Assembly: GCF_963678185.1 (NCBI RefSeq)
Contig: NZ_OY782757.1
Span: forward strand, 1,065,001 to 1,129,000
Direction of reading: 5' to 3'
From: an uncultured Tolumonas sp.
GTDB lineage: Bacteria; Pseudomonadota; Gammaproteobacteria; Enterobacterales; Aeromonadaceae
DNA: 64,000 bases
Shown piece by piece: positions 36,524 through 45,320 of this stretch. Made by a program: the position numbers and the translations under genes. Under the pieces are notes generated by a model, which saw nothing but the letters and a program-made list of their open reading frames with translations, was not told the DNA's origin and did no database searches. Position 1 is the first letter of the stretch. Each line of letters begins with the position of its first letter.

Positions 36524-37677
36524 TCCGTCTCTAACGCCCCCATCCAACTGGCATGTGGTTCAGCTAAAGTTGGCACCTTTTCCACCAGCATACCGGGCGC
36601 CTTGTTAACTAACTCGATATGCAACGCCGCCGGGATTTTTTTGTCTTTTAAGACACTGCTATCACCCCAAACCGCAATATCCGCTTTTCTGGCCTGTGCC
36701 TCTGGTGACAACAGAAAATTGGCAAACACCTGAGCACCGGCTTTCGCATGGGCATTGATTGGAATTGCCAGAAAATGCACATTCCCTATCGTGCCTTTGG
36801 TAAACCCAAAGCTGTACGCAGTCGCTGGTAGTTGTTGGGTAGCGATCAGATTAGCCGCTTCATTGGGGTTAAACGTCAGCGACAGTTTCAGCTCACCATC
36901 GCCTAGCATACGGTGCATCTCTGCCACACTGGCTGGAAATGCTTTTCCTTGCCGCCAAAGCAATGGATGTAACTGATCCAGATAAGCCCACAATGGTTTG
37001 GTGACTGCCGCAAAATCTGCGGTAGAAACAGGTTGTTGCAACACCGCAGGATCAGGCGTTAATTCCAACAACAACTGTTTTAAAAAGGTCGAACCATGAA
37101 AATCGGGCGGTTTAGGATAAGTCACCAGCCCCGGATTGGCTTTCGCAAATGTCAGCAATTCCATCGCGGAGTGCGGCGGAACCGGTGCTTTAGCTTTATC
37201 CGCAATAAAGGTTAATTGCGCCGTTCCCCACGGGCTCTCCAGCCCCTCAGTTGGCTCAGAAAAATCAACGCGAACGGGTTTGTTCAGATCAACATATTGC
37301 CAGTTTGGCAACTGTTCCGCCCAAGGGCCGAACAACAATTTATCTTGTTTGAGTTTTTTAAAGTTTTCCCCATTTACCCACATCAAATCGACCGAGCCGT
37401 CATCCTTGGTTCTTCCGGCAGCAACTTCCGTTTGAATACGTTTCACAATTTCAGCGGTGTCAGTCACTTTCACCTGTTTTACCGTCAGACCGAAACGCTT
37501 ATTGACCTCTAATGCCGCCCAGGCAATGTACGCATTCGTCGCTTCGCTGCCGCCCCAGGCATTGAAATACACCGTCTGCCCTTTAGCCGCTTGTTGCAAA
37601 GTGGCCCAATCGTCAGTGGCCTTTGTTATGGAGGTAAAAAGACAAGCCAGCATGCCGACAATAATACTAAGCTTCAT
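36496..37677 (-). CDS. ynjB: ABC transporter solute-binding protein YnjB
   Basis: A periplasmic binding protein of 393 residues with a signal peptide (cleavage near ITKA, about residue 20). The core motifs YFNAWGGSEATNAYIAW, VDLMWVNGENFKKLK and LLFGPWAEQLPNWQYVD match E. coli YnjB. The family is related to thiamine/iron-type binding proteins, but its ligand is unknown. It is first in the ynjBCDF group. A promoter identical in plan to that of msrAB ends 38 nt upstream, placing the transporter in the putative ECF stress regulon. Confidence 0.92.
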   Translation of the reverse strand: MKLSIIVGMLACLFTSITKATDDWATLQQAAKGQTVYFNAWGGSEATNAYIAWAALEVNKRFGLTVKQVKVTDTAEIVKRIQTEVAAGRTKDDGSVDLMWVNGENFKKLKQDKLLFGPWAEQLPNWQYVDLNKPVRVDFSEPTEGLESPWGTAQLTFIADKAKAPVPPHSAMELLTFAKANPGLVTYPKPPDFHGSTFLKQLLLELTPDPAVLQQPVSTADFAAVTKPLWAYLDQLHPLLWRQGKAFPASVAEMHRMLGDGELKLSLTFNPNEAANLIATQQLPATAYSFGFTKGTIGNVHFLAIPINAHAKAGAQVFANFLLSPEAQARKADIAVWGDSSVLKDKKIPAALHIELVNKAPGMLVEKVPTLAEPHASWMGALETEWLKRYGSH

Positions 37678-37715
37678 GTGTGGATCTCCGGGTAATGGAA
37701 TAGTGCATAACTCGT

Positions 37716-37743
37716 TAGTCGGGAAAGCATTCGATTTCTTACA
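37716..37743 (-). promoter_or_regulatory. ECF sigma promoter of ynjBCDF
   Basis: Minus strand: TGTAAGAAA from 37743, 13 nt, CGACTA ending at 37716. All 15 fixed positions agree with the msrAB and 37820 sites. It stands back to back with the 37820 promoter in a 201-bp divergent gap. Confidence 0.8.
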
Positions 37744-37819
37744 CTTAATTATTGTTCGCCTATAAAAAAGTGCCGGATTCTTCTTTTATACGCTGCTCAG
37801 CATTCATTCTGACTTCCGG

Positions 37820-37847
37820 TGTAAGAAATAACGAGCCACGACGACTA
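37820..37847 (+). promoter_or_regulatory. ECF sigma promoter of the TVP38-oxidoreductase gene
   Basis: TGTAAGAAA (37820-37828), 13 nt, CGACTA (37842-37847), ending 31 nt before the ATG at 37879. Third exact copy of the element. Confidence 0.8.
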
Positions 37848-37878
37848 ATCTCATAGAACACACAAATGAGATCTTCTG

Positions 37879-40062
37879 ATGAAAAAACTAATTCTGCTTG
37901 GCATCGTGATCGGGGTGATCAGCGTTTTTTTCACGCTCGATTTACAGCACTATCTGACCCTGAACGGCTTAAAATCCGGCATGGATCAGTTTGCGATCTT
38001 GCGCACCACCTCACCCGTAACGGTCGGAACATCATTTTTTCTGCTGTATGTCATTGTGGCGGCCTTTTCATTGCCCGGAGCAGCAATAATGACCATCGCT
38101 GCCGGTGCACTTTTTGGCCTATTCTGGGGTTCAGTGATTGCCTCTTTTGCCTCAACCATCGGTGCAACACTCGCGTTTCTTACTGCGCGCTATTTACTCC
38201 GCGATCTGGTGCAAGCCCATTTTGGCGACAAATTAAAAGCTATTAATGAAGGAATGGCGAAAGATGGTGCTTTTTATCTGTTTTCCCTGCGCCTTATCCC
38301 GTTGTTCCCCTTTTTCCTCGTCAATCTGCTGGTTGGACTGACTCCAATTTCCATCCGACGTTACTATTGGGTCAGTCAAATCGGTATGTTGGCCGGTACG
38401 GTCGTTTATGTTAATGCCGGCACTCAACTGGTCAAAATCACCGGTTTAGCCGACATCGCCTCGCCCGGATTACTGTTTTCATTTGCCTTGCTGGGCATAT
38501 TCCCACTGTCAGTAAAACGATTTACTCATTTTTTGCAGCAGCGTCGTGTCTATGCAAAATGGACAAAACCCAAACACTTTGATCGGAATCTGATCGTCAT
38601 TGGCGGTGGTGCCGCCGGTTTAGTATCTGCCTATATTGCGGCAGCGGTAAAAGCGAAAGTAACCTTGGTAGAAGCGCATAAAATGGGGGGCGATTGTCTG
38701 AACTATGGCTGTATTCCCAGCAAAGCACTGATTAAATCCGCGCACGTTGCTCATACCCTAAAACATGCCGAACAATATGGTCTCGAAAATCTCAACTGTT
38801 TCGAAAACCAAACCCCCTCGTTCAGTTTTCGTAAAGTCATGGCCCGAATACATGAAGTGATCAAAACAGTCGCCCCACATGACAGTATTGAGCGCTATAC
38901 CCAGCTGGGTGTTGATGTTGTTGAGGGTTACGCCACGATCGTTGACCCATGGACAGTGGAAATAAAACGCAATGATGGCACAACACAAAGATTAACAACC
39001 CGCAGCATTATCATTGCCGCCGGTGCTCGTCCGTTTGTACCTATGTTACCCGGTTTAGACGCAGTTGGTTATGTCACCAGTGACACCTTATGGGATGAAT
39101 TTGCCAAACTGGATGCACCACCCGCCCGCTTAGTTGTGTTAGGTGGTGGCCCCATTGGCTGCGAATTAGCCCAGAGTTTTGCCCGATTAGGTTCACAAGT
39201 TTTTCAAATTGAAATGGCGCCACGGATCTTAAGCCGCGAAGATGTGGAAGTATCTGAATTTGCCCAACGCGCACTGGAACAAGATAGTGTGGCAGTGCTA
39301 ACCGGCCACAAGGCGCTACGTTGTGAGCAAAAAGGCGAACGCAAATTCATTATGGTGGAACATGAAGGCAGCGAACAACAGATTGAGTTTGATGCATTAA
39401 TTTGCGCAGTTGGCCGCGTTGCCCGTTTATCCGGTTATGGTCTGGAAGCATTAGGCATTGAAACCAAACGCACCGTGCTCACCAACGAATATCTGGAAAC
39501 CCTCTACCCGAATATTTTTGCCGCCGGAGATGTCGCTGGCCCCTACCAGTTTACGCATACCGCTTCCCATCAAGCTTGGTATGCCGCCGTTAATGCTCTG
39601 TTTGGTGACTGGAAAAAATTCAAAGTCGATTACCGCGTTATTCCATGGACAACCTTTGTTGACCCGGAAATTGCGCGCGTCGGTCTAAACGAACAGGAAG
39701 CCAAAGAAAAAGGCATCGCCTATGAAATCACCCGTTATGGTATTCACGATCTTGATCGCGCCATCGCAGACAGCACCGCGCATGGTTTTGTGAAGGTATT
39801 AACCCTTCCCGGTAAAGATCGCATCCTCGGCGTCACCATCGTCGGGGCGCATGCCAGCGATCTGTTGGCTGAATTTGTGCTGGCGATGAAACATGGTTTG
39901 GGGCTTAACAAAATTCTGGCCACAATCCACACCTATCCAACCATGTCAGAAGCCAATAAATATGTCGCTGGCGAATGGAAACGTCAGCATGCACCACAAC
40001 GCATATTAATATGGCTGGCGTGTTACCATTCATGGAAACGCAATGAAAAAATAACATATTAA
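37879..40062 (+). CDS. TVP38/TMEM64 membrane domain fused to a mercuric-reductase-like flavin disulfide oxidoreductase
   Basis: A 727-residue fusion. Residues 1 to about 225 form a TVP38/TMEM64 (DedA-like) membrane domain (FSLPGAAIMTIAAGALFG, RLIPLFPFFLVNLLVG). From about 236 comes a pyridine nucleotide-disulfide oxidoreductase: FAD loop VIGGGAAGLVSAY, redox pair C273-x4-C278 in GDCLNYGCIPSK, NAD(P) loop VVLGGGPIGCELAQSF, AAGDVAGPYQFTH and the dimer-domain HTYPTMSEANKY. The heavy-metal-binding C-terminal cysteines of MerA are absent. The acceptor is unknown, perhaps a membrane thiol or quinone. The ECF promoter and the neighbouring msrAB suggest a role in oxidative damage. Confidence 0.92.
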   Translation: MKKLILLGIVIGVISVFFTLDLQHYLTLNGLKSGMDQFAILRTTSPVTVGTSFFLLYVIVAAFSLPGAAIMTIAAGALFGLFWGSVIASFASTIGATLAFLTARYLLRDLVQAHFGDKLKAINEGMAKDGAFYLFSLRLIPLFPFFLVNLLVGLTPISIRRYYWVSQIGMLAGTVVYVNAGTQLVKITGLADIASPGLLFSFALLGIFPLSVKRFTHFLQQRRVYAKWTKPKHFDRNLIVIGGGAAGLVSAYIAAAVKAKVTLVEAHKMGGDCLNYGCIPSKALIKSAHVAHTLKHAEQYGLENLNCFENQTPSFSFRKVMARIHEVIKTVAPHDSIERYTQLGVDVVEGYATIVDPWTVEIKRNDGTTQRLTTRSIIIAAGARPFVPMLPGLDAVGYVTSDTLWDEFAKLDAPPARLVVLGGGPIGCELAQSFARLGSQVFQIEMAPRILSREDVEVSEFAQRALEQDSVAVLTGHKALRCEQKGERKFIMVEHEGSEQQIEFDALICAVGRVARLSGYGLEALGIETKRTVLTNEYLETLYPNIFAAGDVAGPYQFTHTASHQAWYAAVNALFGDWKKFKVDYRVIPWTTFVDPEIARVGLNEQEAKEKGIAYEITRYGIHDLDRAIADSTAHGFVKVLTLPGKDRILGVTIVGAHASDLLAEFVLAMKHGLGLNKILATIHTYPTMSEANKYVAGEWKRQHAPQRILIWLACYHSWKRNEKITY

Positions 40063-40291
40063 TTTCACTCACATAAGCGATGGAAATTGTCTATGCTAAG
40101 CAAAAGAATATCACGCTGTTTGTTGTACCGTTCCCGACAAAAACCAGTTAGAACGTGTAAATAGCTATCATTTGAATCTTCCCAAATAAGATTTTTCTAA
40201 TGCAGATCGCTATTTCCGACTAAGGATGTTGGGAACTGTGCCGAAAACACTACAATCCGTACCGCTTTCTTCTTTCTGTGGATCTGTTGCT

Positions 40292-41509
40292 ATGAAAAAT
40301 GTGGATTACCTTCGTATTTATCGGTTCTTGCTCGGTTTGACCATCAAAGAAAAATTCCAGCTCATTTTCTGGCTACCTTTATTGATGATCATTGGTATCA
40401 CTTGGTTCCTCGTATCACACAGCAGTGATTTGAGTCTGACAGACCCTTATGTTCTGACGATGCTGGTGGTATCAATTACGATTTTTGCGGCTATCAGTTT
40501 CTACCTGAATAGTTTCTTTACCCACTCCATTGGCACCATCAGCCAGGCTGTACGTGCAGTTGCGAATGGCGATTTGACCGTAAGATTAAATTTACCGGTC
40601 AATCGTGATGAATTTAGTCAGTTATCACGTGATATCGACACCATGACCGAACGTCGTCAAAGTGTTCTTAAACTCATTAACGAAAGTGCTGATGGACTGG
40701 AACTGTTTGCCGAAGAATTCCGTTCTGCTGCAGAAGAAGGCGAAGAACTGGCAAGAAATCAACGCCAATATATCGATTCACTGGCCACGGCCATGGAAGA
40801 GATGACCGCCGCGATCCGCGAAGTAGCCCACAACGCTAACGAAACATCGACCCAGACACGCCAAACCAGCGAAGAAGCCTCTCACGGTGCCAATCGAGTA
40901 CAGCGGACTATCAATTCCATCAATATTCTGACGGAAGAAATTACCCAGGCTTCAACGGCGGTTGAACATCTGACTTCCCGCGCGAACAAAATCAGCGAAG
41001 TGGTCACCGTAATCAATGCGATTTCCGGTCAAACCAACTTACTGGCATTGAACGCGGCAATTGAAGCAGCTCGTGCTGGTGAACAAGGCCGTGGTTTTGC
41101 TGTAGTAGCAGATGAAGTTCGTACACTGGCTGGCCGTACTCAACAAGCCACCGTTGAAATTCAGAAAATGATTGAAGAGCTGCAAACCGGCACCAGTTCC
41201 TTGAACGACATCATGGAAAAAACCGTTGTTCAGGCCGCAGACAGTCGTGAACTGATTGCTGCAGTGGGTTCAGATATCGATCGTATCGCTAACCACAGTG
41301 GTTCCATCTTTGAAATGAGCGTGCATATCGCAACTTCTGCAGAACAACAAAGTGCAGTGGCTGGCGAAATCGCGCAAAGCATTGATGAGGTACGTAATCA
41401 GTCTGTCAATATTGAAGATAACTCAGCCAATACACTGGCAGGCACAGAAAACCTGCTAGTGACAGCCAAAGAGCTGGGACAAATGATGCAGGGAATGCGT
41501 TTTAAATAG
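40292..41509 (+). CDS. Methyl-accepting chemotaxis protein with HAMP domain
   Basis: A chemoreceptor of about 405 residues with a very small periplasmic part. Helix 1 (about residues 20-40) and helix 2 (about 50-70) are separated by about ten residues. HAMP follows ([23 protein letters not shown]), then a signalling domain with [20 protein letters not shown] and [19 protein letters not shown]. The frame is open to 40226, but that ATG touches its own AAGG; ATG 40292 (MKNVDYLRI) is preferred with moderate certainty. Lacking a sensor domain, it may sense the membrane state or work with a partner. It ends in a strong terminator. Confidence 0.88.
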   Translation: MKNVDYLRIYRFLLGLTIKEKFQLIFWLPLLMIIGITWFLVSHSSDLSLTDPYVLTMLVVSITIFAAISFYLNSFFTHSIGTISQAVRAVANGDLTVRLNLPVNRDEFSQLSRDIDTMTERRQSVLKLINESADGLELFAEEFRSAAEEGEELARNQRQYIDSLATAMEEMTAAIREVAHNANETSTQTRQTSEEASHGANRVQRTINSINILTEEITQASTAVEHLTSRANKISEVVTVINAISGQTNLLALNAAIEAARAGEQGRGFAVVADEVRTLAGRTQQATVEIQKMIEELQTGTSSLNDIMEKTVVQAADSRELIAAVGSDIDRIANHSGSIFEMSVHIATSAEQQSAVAGEIAQSIDEVRNQSVNIEDNSANTLAGTENLLVTAKELGQMMQGMRFK

Positions 41510-41538
41510 TAATCCCGATGTGATCATTGGTGTTTCAA

Positions 41539-41572
41539 AACAGGGCCAGCTACAATGCTGGCCCTGTTTTTT
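41539..41572. terminator. Bidirectional Rho-independent terminator after the chemoreceptor
   Basis: AACAGGGCCAGC (41539-41550), loop of 6, GCTGGCCCTGTT (41557-41568), then Ts; an A-run precedes it. It lies between the chemoreceptor stop and the rlmI start at 41588, which excludes the longer 41555 start for rlmI. Confidence 0.93.
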
Positions 41573-41587
41573 ATACCAGAGCTAGCT

Positions 41588-42781
41588 ATGAGCACTACCG
41601 TTTATCTGCAAAAAGATCGGGAAAAATCCCTGTTACGCCGCCATCCATGGATTTTTTCCAAAGCTATCGACAAAGTAAAAGGCAAACCAGAAGCAGGTGA
41701 ACCGGTAGATATCGTTGATCAACGCGGTAAATGGTTAGCCCGCGCTGCCTGGTCTCCTGATTCGCAAATCCGTCTGCGAGTCTGGACCTTCAAACAAGAC
41801 GAACAAATTGATACCGAATTTTTCGTTCGCCGTCTGCAACAGGCTCAAGCCGGTCGCGAAGCACTGATTTCCCGTCTACAGCTCTCTGCCTATCGTCTGG
41901 TGGCAGCTGAATCAGATTTACTGCCTGGCATTACTATCGATCGTTATAACGATCATCTGGTCTGCCAACTGTTATCCAGCGGGGCTGAATATCATCGTCA
42001 CGAACTCATTGCCGCGTTACAGCAGCTTTATCCGACTTGTTCCATCTATGAGCGCTCTGACGTAGCTGTTCGCAAAAAAGAAGGTCTTGCAGAGCGTACT
42101 GGTGTGTTGTTTGGCGAAGCACCACCGGATGAGCTGATCATCGAAGAAAATAACGGCATCAAGATCAGTGTCGATATCAAAGGCGGGCATAAAACCGGTT
42201 TTTATCTGGATCAACGCGACAACCGCGCGATTGCCGGTCGCTATGCTAAAGATCGTCGAGTCTTGAACTGTTTCTGTTATACCGGTGGTTTCGGTGTTTA
42301 CGCCCTGCAAGGTGGTGCGAAAGAAGTCATCAACGTTGATGTTTCTGAGTCAGCGCTGGCACTGGCAAAACATAATGCCGAATTGAACAAACTCGATCTG
42401 TCCAACGCCAAATTTGAAAAACAAGACGTTTTCAAATTGTTGCGTGAATACCGCGAACGCGGTGAAAAATTTGACATGATCGTGCTTGATCCACCGAAAT
42501 TTGCTGAGAACAAAGCGCAATTGATCGGTGCCTGCCGCGGCTATAAAGATATCAATCTGTTGGCGTTCCAACTGCTGAATCCGGAAGGTATTTTACTGAC
42601 ATTCTCATGTTCCGGCCTGATGACCTCAGAACTGTTCCAGAAAATTGTCGCGGATGCGGCACTGGATGCTGGTCGTGAAGCGCAAATTCTCGAACGTATG
42701 ACTCAAGCTGCAGATCACCCGATTGCAGCGCCTTATCCTGAAGGTTATTACCTGAAGGGATTGGTCGTTCGCGCAATATAA
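41588..42781 (+). CDS. rlmI: 23S rRNA m5C1962 methyltransferase
   Basis: An SAM-dependent rRNA methyltransferase of 397 residues with an N-terminal PUA domain ([23 protein letters not shown]) and a Rossmann methyltransferase domain. Motifs: [32 protein letters not shown], catalytic-loop [11 protein letters not shown], and LLTFSCSG with the catalytic Cys. It is highly similar to E. coli RlmI (YccW). It lies alone between two strong terminators. The start is set by ATG 41588 after the terminator. Confidence 0.95.
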   Translation: MSTTVYLQKDREKSLLRRHPWIFSKAIDKVKGKPEAGEPVDIVDQRGKWLARAAWSPDSQIRLRVWTFKQDEQIDTEFFVRRLQQAQAGREALISRLQLSAYRLVAAESDLLPGITIDRYNDHLVCQLLSSGAEYHRHELIAALQQLYPTCSIYERSDVAVRKKEGLAERTGVLFGEAPPDELIIEENNGIKISVDIKGGHKTGFYLDQRDNRAIAGRYAKDRRVLNCFCYTGGFGVYALQGGAKEVINVDVSESALALAKHNAELNKLDLSNAKFEKQDVFKLLREYRERGEKFDMIVLDPPKFAENKAQLIGACRGYKDINLLAFQLLNPEGILLTFSCSGLMTSELFQKIVADAALDAGREAQILERMTQAADHPIAAPYPEGYYLKGLVVRAI

Positions 42782-42791
42782 TTAAAAACAT

Positions 42792-42822
42792 ACAACGCAG
42801 GCATTTTGGCCTGCGTTGTTTT
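42792..42822. terminator. Rho-independent terminator after rlmI
   Basis: ACAACGCAGGC, loop ATTTTG, GCCTGCGTTGT, then TTT. An 11-bp perfect stem starting 10 nt after the rlmI stop. Confidence 0.92.
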
Positions 42823-42864
42823 AAGTGTTAACTGGTTATGCATATCTATACTCAAGGGACAATA

Positions 42865-43896
42865 ATGAGCACTTCATGGAATATCACCCCCGTTTCACAG
42901 CAAAAAAGTGATGCTATCCAACATAAAATTGATATGAAAACCAAACCACTGGGTGCATTAGGGCTGCTAGAAAAAGCGGCACACCAGTTAGCCATGATCC
43001 AAGACTCTCCCACTATTACCATTAATCAACCAACTATGCTGGTTTTTGCCAGTGATCATGGTGTTTCAGAAGAAAAGGTTAGTCTGACCAGCAGTGATGT
43101 TACTCGTCAGATGGTGCTGAATTTTTTAGCCGGTGGTGCTGCGATTAACTGTTTCTGCCGCGCTAACAACATGGAATTAAAAGTTGTTGATGCGGGCATT
43201 ATAACCCCGATCAACGATGACCGCCTGATCATCCAACGTATCGGTGCTGGCACTCGTAATCTGGCGAAAGAAGCTGCGATGACCGAAGAAGAAGTTCTGC
43301 TGGCGCTGGAATATGGCCGCAGACTGGCGAAACAACTCGCGACAGAAGGTAGCAACCTGCTAGCTTTTGGTGAGATGGGTATTGGCAACACCACTCCGGC
43401 TTCCTGCATTATGGCAGCACTGATGAATAAGACGGCGACAGAGTGTGTAGGGCGTGGCACCGGTATCAGTGACGCTCAGCTAGAGCACAAAATTAATATC
43501 ACTAAAGCAGCGATAACCCGGATCGAAAATAAAAACGATCCTATCAACGTATTGCAAGAAGTTGGTGGCTTTGAGATAGCACAAATCACCGGCGCTATGT
43601 TAGGTGCTGCTGAAGCAGGTATCAGTGTGTTGGTCGATGGTTTCATCACTACTGCCTCAGCATTATTAGCAGCAAAAATAGCACCGGCCAGCCGTGACTA
43701 CATGTTGTTTGCCCATTGCTCTGGCGAACAAGGCCATAAAGCCATGTTGGAAGCACTGAATGCCACGCCACTTCTACAGCTGGGTCTGCGTCTGGGTGAA
43801 GGTACAGGTGCTGCAGTTGCTCTGCCATTGTTACGTTCTGCTGCCGAGTTCTATAACAACATGGCCAGCTTTGAAAGTGCCGGAGTTACACTGTAA
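42865..43896 (+). CDS. cobT: Nicotinate-nucleotide--dimethylbenzimidazole phosphoribosyltransferase
   Basis: CobT (EC 2.4.2.21) makes alpha-ribazole 5'-phosphate for the lower ligand of cobalamin; 343 residues. Family motifs are KTKPLGALGLLEKAAHQLA, VFASDHGVSEEKVS, GEMGIGNTTPAS, DGFITTASALLA and the catalytic-Glu stretch LRLGEGTGAAVALPLL. ATG 42865 (AAGGGA upstream) replaces the longer 42838 frame. It is first in a coupled run cobT-cobS-cobC-btuR (TAATG overlap to cobS). No cobalamin riboswitch is visible before it. Confidence 0.95.
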   Translation: MSTSWNITPVSQQKSDAIQHKIDMKTKPLGALGLLEKAAHQLAMIQDSPTITINQPTMLVFASDHGVSEEKVSLTSSDVTRQMVLNFLAGGAAINCFCRANNMELKVVDAGIITPINDDRLIIQRIGAGTRNLAKEAAMTEEEVLLALEYGRRLAKQLATEGSNLLAFGEMGIGNTTPASCIMAALMNKTATECVGRGTGISDAQLEHKINITKAAITRIENKNDPINVLQEVGGFEIAQITGAMLGAAEAGISVLVDGFITTASALLAAKIAPASRDYMLFAHCSGEQGHKAMLEALNATPLLQLGLRLGEGTGAAVALPLLRSAAEFYNNMASFESAGVTL

Positions 43897-44681
43897 TGAG
43901 CAGCCTGAAACAGCAGGTCGTCTGCTTTTTGCTGGCGATCAGCTTTTTCACACGCATACCGATCCCTGCCAATACCCCGTTCAGTACTCAACTATTGAAT
44001 CAATCCAGCCGCTATTTTTCTCTGGTGGGCTGGTTGGTTGGCGGAATAGGTGCCGCTATTTTCTGGTTAAGCACACAGGCCTTTCCGGTTTCCGTCAGCA
44101 TTGTTTTGTCGATGCTGACCACGATTCTGCTCACTGGTGCATTTCATGAAGATGGTTTAGCCGATTCCGCCGATGGTTTAGGTGGCGGCATGACCATCGA
44201 AAAAAAACTGCTGATCATGAAAGACTCCCGCTTAGGCACTTATGGCGCGATTGCACTGTGGGGAGCGTTACTGCTGAAATTTGTCACTTTGCAAGAGTTG
44301 GCTCAGCTCTCTCCATTGCAAATCATTCTGGCATTAGTGGTTTTACACCCACTTTCCCGCGCGGTAGCCGGAAGTCTTATCTACGATATGAACTACGTCC
44401 GGGATAATGATGCGAAAGCCAAACCGGTGGCTGAGCAACAACGCAAAAGCGATTTAGTAGTCTTAGTGTTACTAGGCTGTTTCCCTCTACTTCTGCTACC
44501 AGTCTCGTTAGCATTACCACTACTCCTAACACAATGCCTGTTACGATTTGCCGCTAAACGTTATCTGAATAGTCGCTTGGGTGGATATACCGGTGATTGC
44601 CTCGGCGCTGTTCAACAAGTGAGTGAAGTGGTCGGTTATCTGATCCTACTGGCTTTTATGAGCCAAGGAGGAACGGTATGA
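43896..44681 (+). CDS. cobS: Adenosylcobinamide-GDP ribazoletransferase (cobalamin synthase)
   Basis: An integral membrane CobS (EC 2.7.8.26) of 261 residues joining adenosylcobinamide-GDP to alpha-ribazole. Motifs: FFTRIPIPANTPF, GAFHEDGLADSADGLGGG (metal-binding Asp cluster), IMKDSRLGTYGAIAL and GYTGDCLGAVQQVSEV. About six membrane helices are expected. Its start overlaps the cobT stop, and its stop overlaps cobC by 4 nt, so the three are translationally coupled. Confidence 0.95.
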   Translation: MSSLKQQVVCFLLAISFFTRIPIPANTPFSTQLLNQSSRYFSLVGWLVGGIGAAIFWLSTQAFPVSVSIVLSMLTTILLTGAFHEDGLADSADGLGGGMTIEKKLLIMKDSRLGTYGAIALWGALLLKFVTLQELAQLSPLQIILALVVLHPLSRAVAGSLIYDMNYVRDNDAKAKPVAEQQRKSDLVVLVLLGCFPLLLLPVSLALPLLLTQCLLRFAAKRYLNSRLGGYTGDCLGAVQQVSEVVGYLILLAFMSQGGTV

Positions 44682-45307
44682 ATAACGTTTATCAGAGCGC
44701 AACCATTGATTTATTACGTCACGGCACCATTGCCGGCGATGCAGGTTTATACGGACACACCGATATTCCCGTAACAGAAGCTGGTCAGCAACAGATGCTG
44801 CAATCGGTGAATATTGATCTGCAATATCAGCAGGTGATCAGCTCGCCACTGCAACGTTGTCTGCGTTTTGCAAAAGACTATAGCCGACGCCAAGCACTCA
44901 GCCTGACAGTAGAGCCATTAATACAGGAAATGAATTTCGGTGTTTGGGATGGTCGAACGTTTGATCAACTCCAGTCTTGTTGGGCTGATCTGGAACGATT
45001 CTGGCAATCACCGGCGACAGTTACCCCACCGGATGGTGAATCATTACCAGTGTTTCACGCGCGAGTTACTCAATTCTGGCCACAGTTATTACAGCAATGC
45101 CGCGGCACTCAGTCACTAGTAGTCACGCATGGCGGCGTGATACGAATGATCCTTGCGCAGCTTTTATGCGTAGATTGGCAATCCGCCGACTATTATCAAC
45201 GTCTGAGGCTCGATTACGGTTCAATAACCCGCATACATGTGTTGTATACGGAAGATGGAATTTATCCGCAGATCCGTTTTATTGGTCGGCCATCCCCTGC
45301 TATCTGA
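44678..45307 (+). CDS. cobC: Alpha-ribazole phosphatase (histidine phosphatase family)
   Basis: A 209-residue histidine phosphatase with the RHG box (DLLRHGTIAGDAGLYGHTDIP), catalytic Glu region (QEMNFGVWDGRTF) and second His in VVTHGGVIRM. In this operon position it should be CobC, removing the phosphate from alpha-ribazole-5'-phosphate. The family alone would also allow other phosphomonoesterase roles, but the cobS overlap makes CobC the best call. Confidence 0.9.
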   Translation: MNNVYQSATIDLLRHGTIAGDAGLYGHTDIPVTEAGQQQMLQSVNIDLQYQQVISSPLQRCLRFAKDYSRRQALSLTVEPLIQEMNFGVWDGRTFDQLQSCWADLERFWQSPATVTPPDGESLPVFHARVTQFWPQLLQQCRGTQSLVVTHGGVIRMILAQLLCVDWQSADYYQRLRLDYGSITRIHVLYTEDGIYPQIRFIGRPSPAI

Positions 45308-45320
45308 TTGGAGTGTTTTA

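Noticed and set aside
40195-40222. CGACTA-like element upstream of the chemoreceptor at 40292
   Set aside because: The -10-like CGACTA is present, but the expected -35 position reads TTCTAA, far from TGTAAG. A sigma-28 reading is also imperfect, so no promoter is called.
41555-41587. N-terminal extension of RlmI from ATG 41555
   Set aside because: The extension would be encoded within the terminator hairpin; ATG 41588 gives the normal RlmI N-terminus.
42780-42865. Possible cobalamin riboswitch before cobT
   Set aside because: The space is occupied by the rlmI terminator, with no room for an aptamer of about 200 nt and no B12-box.
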